Below are positions 61,164-64,000 of a stretch of 64,000 nt of DNA, piece by piece. How positions within the stretch are numbered: position 1 is the first letter of the stretch; the number at the start of each line of letters is the position of its first letter. Made by a program: the position numbers and the translations under genes. The DNA lies in NCBI GenBank assembly GCA_026705025.1, contig JAPPBN010000004.1, positions 62,001 to 126,000 on the forward strand, in the 5' to 3' direction. Under the pieces are notes generated by a model that worked only from the letters and a program-made list of their open reading frames with translations, was not told the DNA's origin and made no database searches. The stretch comes from Bin125 sp026705025. Its GTDB lineage: Bacteria > Chloroflexota > Dehalococcoidia > Bin125.

Positions 61164-63065
61164 ATGAGCGGACAGCATTCGCAGCCAGAGTTCGAAGTCG
61201 TCATCCAGCGCAATCGGCGAGTGATCATGCGCGATGGCGTGACGCTGGCCACCGATGTCTACCTGCCCGCCCGCGACGGCGTCGCGCTGGATGGTCCCTG
61301 GCCGACATTGCTCACCCGCACGCCCTACGACAAACTCGGCTTCGCCGCCGACGGCGAATGGTGGGCCAGCCGCGGTTACGCACGAGTCATGCAGGATGTG
61401 CGCGGCCGCTTCGCCTCGGAGGGCGACTTCTACCTGCTCAAGAACGAAGCCGAGGACGGCTACGACACGATTGAATGGCTGGCCGAGCAACCCTGGTCGA
61501 CAGGCAAGGTCGGCACCGTCGGCACCTCCTACATGGGCTGGGTCCAGTCGGCCGCGGCGACGCAGAATCCGCCGCACCTCTCGGCGATGTGGGTCAACCA
61601 GGGCGCGTTCAACGGACTCACCTCGTCCCTGCGACAGGGCGGCGCGCTGGAGCTGCGCTGGCTCGCCTGGGCGTTCTGGAACGCGCCGGTCAGTCCCGAG
61701 GCCGTCGGCGACCCGGCGCTCTACGCCGCGCTCGACCAGGCCGCCGTCGACCTGCGCGGCTACCTCAACAATCTGCCGTGGCGCGAGGGCGACACGCCGC
61801 TTGCTCTGACCCAGGATTACGAGCGCTGGGCGATCGATTTGCTGACTCTCGGGCGCGAAGACGAATGGTTGTGGCAGCTGCCGTCGATGAACTTCGAGCG
61901 ATTTATCGGCCAGACCGCCGATGTGCCCAGCGTCTACTCGGGCGGCTGGTACGACAGCTATACGCGGGCCACAACTGAATCGTTCATGGCCTTCTCCGAG
62001 GCGATGTCGACGCCCCAGTATCTGCTCATGGGTCCCTGGACGCATGGCGAAGTGACGCTCGACCGGACCTGGTCGGGCGATGTCGACTTCGGTCCGACCG
62101 CGCCGACATCGGGCAATCTGGCGCCGAGCATCTCCGACCTGCGGTTGCAGTTTTTCGACCACACGCTCAAGGGGCTCGACAGCGGCTGGGCGGCAATGCC
62201 ACCGGTCAAGATGTTCGTGATGGGCGGCGGCAGCGGACAGCGGATCGCGTCGGGCCGGATGGATCACGGCGGCGAGTGGCGCGACGAGTCGGTCTGGCCT
62301 CCCGCCCAGGCTCAGCCGGTCGAGTGGTTCCTCCAGCCCGGCGGCGGCCTGGCGAGCGAAGCGGCGGGCGAAGACGGCGGCTCCTCCAGTTATCACTTCG
62401 ACCCGAAGAACCCGGTTCCCTCAATCTCCGCCAACGTCTCGTCACTGCGCGAGTACGCGCCCGAGGATCCGACGCTCAAATCGCAAATCTGGCCACCGAC
62501 GCAGCGCTCGCGGGAGTTGATCCTGCCCGGCGGCGCTGACCAGCGCACGCGTCCCGACGTAATGGGCGCAGAGCCACCCTACCTGCCGACCGCCTCGCGA
62601 TCGGACGTGCTCTCGTTCCGCACCGAGCCGCTGGCTGAGGACGTCGAAGTCAGCGGCCCGGTCACAGTCCATCTGTGCGTCTCGACCAGCGCCCCCGACA
62701 CCGACTTCACAGCAGCGCTGCTCGACTGCTACCCGCCCAACGCGGACTATCCCGAGGGTTATCACCTGCGGATCACCGACAGCATCAAGCGCCTGCGCTT
62801 CCGCAACGGCTACGACCGCGAGGATCTGGTCTCGCCCGGCGATGTGGCCGAGGTATCGATCGAGCTCTACCCCACATCGAACGTCTTCAAAGCCGGGCAC
62901 CGGATCGGCGTCGAGATCAGCAGCAGCAACTACCCCAGATTCGACGTCAATCCCAACACGGGAGAACCCATCGGCCGGCAGACGCACACGCGGACGGCGC
63001 TCAACACAGTCCACCACAGCGCAGACCGCGCCTCGCGTGTGGAGCTGTCGGTCGTTCCTGCCTAG
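61164..63065 (+). CDS. CocE/NonD family hydrolase
   Basis: Alpha/beta hydrolase of 633 aa of the X-Pro dipeptidyl-peptidase S15/cocaine-esterase group. The nucleophile is Ser122 in GTSYMGW. MRDGVTLATDVYLPARDG, MGPWTHG with a likely catalytic His, and the C-terminal jelly-roll domain (LSFRTEPLAEDVEVSGPVTV) are characteristic. It is cytoplasmic or lacks a signal. It hydrolyses esters or amides of unknown identity. Confidence 0.92.
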   Translation: MSGQHSQPEFEVVIQRNRRVIMRDGVTLATDVYLPARDGVALDGPWPTLLTRTPYDKLGFAADGEWWASRGYARVMQDVRGRFASEGDFYLLKNEAEDGYDTIEWLAEQPWSTGKVGTVGTSYMGWVQSAAATQNPPHLSAMWVNQGAFNGLTSSLRQGGALELRWLAWAFWNAPVSPEAVGDPALYAALDQAAVDLRGYLNNLPWREGDTPLALTQDYERWAIDLLTLGREDEWLWQLPSMNFERFIGQTADVPSVYSGGWYDSYTRATTESFMAFSEAMSTPQYLLMGPWTHGEVTLDRTWSGDVDFGPTAPTSGNLAPSISDLRLQFFDHTLKGLDSGWAAMPPVKMFVMGGGSGQRIASGRMDHGGEWRDESVWPPAQAQPVEWFLQPGGGLASEAAGEDGGSSSYHFDPKNPVPSISANVSSLREYAPEDPTLKSQIWPPTQRSRELILPGGADQRTRPDVMGAEPPYLPTASRSDVLSFRTEPLAEDVEVSGPVTVHLCVSTSAPDTDFTAALLDCYPPNADYPEGYHLRITDSIKRLRFRNGYDREDLVSPGDVAEVSIELYPTSNVFKAGHRIGVEISSSNYPRFDVNPNTGEPIGRQTHTRTALNTVHHSADRASRVELSVVPA

Positions 63066-63071
63066 TCGACC

Positions 63072-63464
63072 CTATTCCCCGCCTCTGATCAGACGCTGTT
63101 GGCGTTTGCTGAACGAGCCCAGGATGCGTTCGTAGGAGTCGACGATCAGCTCTTCCAGCTCGTCATCGGGCAGGTCCGATTCGAGCGTGATCGCGACCCA
63201 GTGGGACTTGTTCAGGTAGCTGGGGAAGGTGACCGCCTGGTATTGCTGGTGCAGGGCGGGGACGATCGCGGGGTCGGCCTTGAGTGAGATGGCGTGGGGC
63301 CTGCTGCCGGTCGAGCCTCTGCCGACGAAGCAGAAGATTTTGCCGCCCTTGCCGTCGGCATTGCGGTTGCCCAGCTTGTAGACGAGGTCGTCTTCGCCCC
63401 AGGGCGAGTCGGGCCAGGAGCCGGGCAGCGATTCGCAAAGGTCGGCGACTTCGTTGCGGTTCAT
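63072..63464 (-). CDS. MmcQ/YjbR family protein
   Basis: Protein of 130 aa with the YjbR double-wing fold (FPSYLNKSHWVAITLESDLPDDELEELI is typical, as is the C-terminal SYERILGSF). Function not established; some relatives bind DNA. It lies 2 bases after the rho stop and is probably in the same transcript. Confidence 0.88.
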   Translation of the reverse strand: MNRNEVADLCESLPGSWPDSPWGEDDLVYKLGNRNADGKGGKIFCFVGRGSTGSRPHAISLKADPAIVPALHQQYQAVTFPSYLNKSHWVAITLESDLPDDELEELIVDSYERILGSFSKRQQRLIRGGE

Positions 63465-63466
63465 GC

Positions 63467-64000
63467 CTAGGCCTCGGCGGCGGTGAGGTTTTCGAGGAAC
63501 TCGGTGTTGGACTTGGTCTTGGCGAGGCGGTCGAGCAAGCGCTCGGTGGGCTCTGTGGCGCTGCCGCCTGAGCCAGCGAGGACGGACATCATGCGGCGAA
63601 GCAGCCAGACTCGCTGTAGTTCCTCACCCGAGAGCAGCAGCTCCTCGCGCCGGGTGGATGACGCGGCGATGTCGATCGAGGGGTAGATGCGGCGCTCGGC
63701 CAGCTTGCGGTCGAGGCGGACTTCCCAGTTGCCGGTGCCCTTGAATTCCTCGAATACGACATCGTCGAGGCGCGAGCCGGTATCGACCAGGCAGGTGGAA
63801 ATGATTGTCAGCGAGCCGCCCTCCTCGGCCTTGCGAGCGGAGCCGAAGAAGCGCTTGGGCGGATAGAGCGCGACGGGGTCGATGCCACCGGAGAGTGTCC
63901 GCCCCGTCGAGGGCATCTCGAGGTTGTAGGCGCGGGTGAGTCGGGTGATCGAGTCGAGCAGGATCACGACGTCGCGGCCCATCTCCATCAATCGCTTGGC
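63467..64000 (-). CDS. rho: Transcription termination factor Rho (C-terminal part)
   Basis: Hexameric RNA helicase that ends transcription. Only the last 177 residues are in the window; the gene continues beyond base 64000. Seen: VILLDSITRLTRAYN (Walker B region), the Q-loop STGRTLSGGIDPVAL, FFGSARKAEEGGSLTIIST, and the R-loop region EFKGTGNWEVRLDRKLAERRIYPSIDIAASSTR. Confidence 0.97.
   Translation of the reverse strand, partial: AKRLMEMGRDVVILLDSITRLTRAYNLEMPSTGRTLSGGIDPVALYPPKRFFGSARKAEEGGSLTIISTCLVDTGSRLDDVVFEEFKGTGNWEVRLDRKLAERRIYPSIDIAASSTRREELLLSGEELQRVWLLRRMMSVLAGSGGSATEPTERLLDRLAKTKSNTEFLENLTAAEA

Noticed and set aside
61095..62396. Minus-strand open frame of 433 codons opposite the CocE hydrolase
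   Set aside because: Shadow of a gene with intact catalytic motifs on the other strand.

Overview
The window is a GC-rich bacterial chromosome segment with tightly packed genes on both strands. The gene set best fits the phylum Chloroflexota: a CIRCE-controlled hrcA-grpE-dnaK-dnaJ-prmA set, a transketolase split into two genes, a large insertion near the C-terminus of RpoB, a class I aldolase beside a class I fructose-bisphosphatase, MoxR/DUF58 clusters, and several luciferase-like flavin oxidoreductases. The last group recalls the SAR202/Dehalococcoidia part of that phylum. The taxonomy is inference from gene content, because no rRNA or tRNA gene was seen. No phage, insertion sequence, CRISPR array or other obvious mobile element was found.

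Layout. 1-7842 (-): rpoC (cut by the window edge) and rpoB, behind a promoter about 260 bp upstream of rpoB. 8258-9683 (+): a small XRE regulator overlapping a DUF2851 gene of unknown function. 9680-13259 (-): tsaD and a large membrane protein with a PP2C-like domain and a beta-propeller. 13462-15130 (+): a hypothetical gene and a TPR membrane protein. 15209-17359 (-): rdgB-moaA-moaC. 17403-19440 (-): fbp-fba (gluconeogenesis). 19656-22390 (+): folC-fabF. 22442-23329 (-): thpR and a SWIM zinc-finger gene. 23446-25256 (+): the two transketolase subunits.

25275-29982 (-) is a compact run from proA through DUF3500, small unknown genes and a HAD hydrolase to a two-gene pair that resembles a toxin-antitoxin module. 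30022-34074 (-) holds a BKACE enzyme, three tandem PPOX-fold flavoproteins and an MFS exporter, interrupted by a REP-like hairpin. 34281-39106 holds three luciferase-like monooxygenases and a Gfo/Idh/MocA oxidoreductase, probably for catabolism of organic compounds.

39216-50264 contains two MoxR-type modules facing each other. The plus-strand module is MoxR, DUF58, a BatD-like protein, BatA and a BatB/BatC fusion. The minus-strand module is MoxR, DUF58 and a transglutaminase-like membrane protein whose catalytic Cys and His both appear to be Tyr. 50445-51560 (+) is a Tat-exported M23 lipoprotein. 51606-59024 (-) is the heat-shock operon hrcA-grpE-dnaK-dnaJ-prmA; rsmE, its usual last member, is separated from it by an SDR gene on the opposite strand. 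59212-63065 (+) carries a ketosynthase homologue without its catalytic triad, a metallo-beta-lactamase-fold protein with a damaged metal motif, and a CocE-type hydrolase. The window ends with a YjbR protein and the C-terminus of rho (-).

The most unusual feature is the number of enzyme-fold proteins that seem to have lost catalytic residues: ketosynthase, transglutaminase, MBL, SDR and PP2C-like. The best candidates for undescribed systems are the XRE-DUF2851 operon with its palindrome inside the promoter, the toxin-antitoxin-like pair, the paired MoxR modules and the ketosynthase-like pseudoenzyme.
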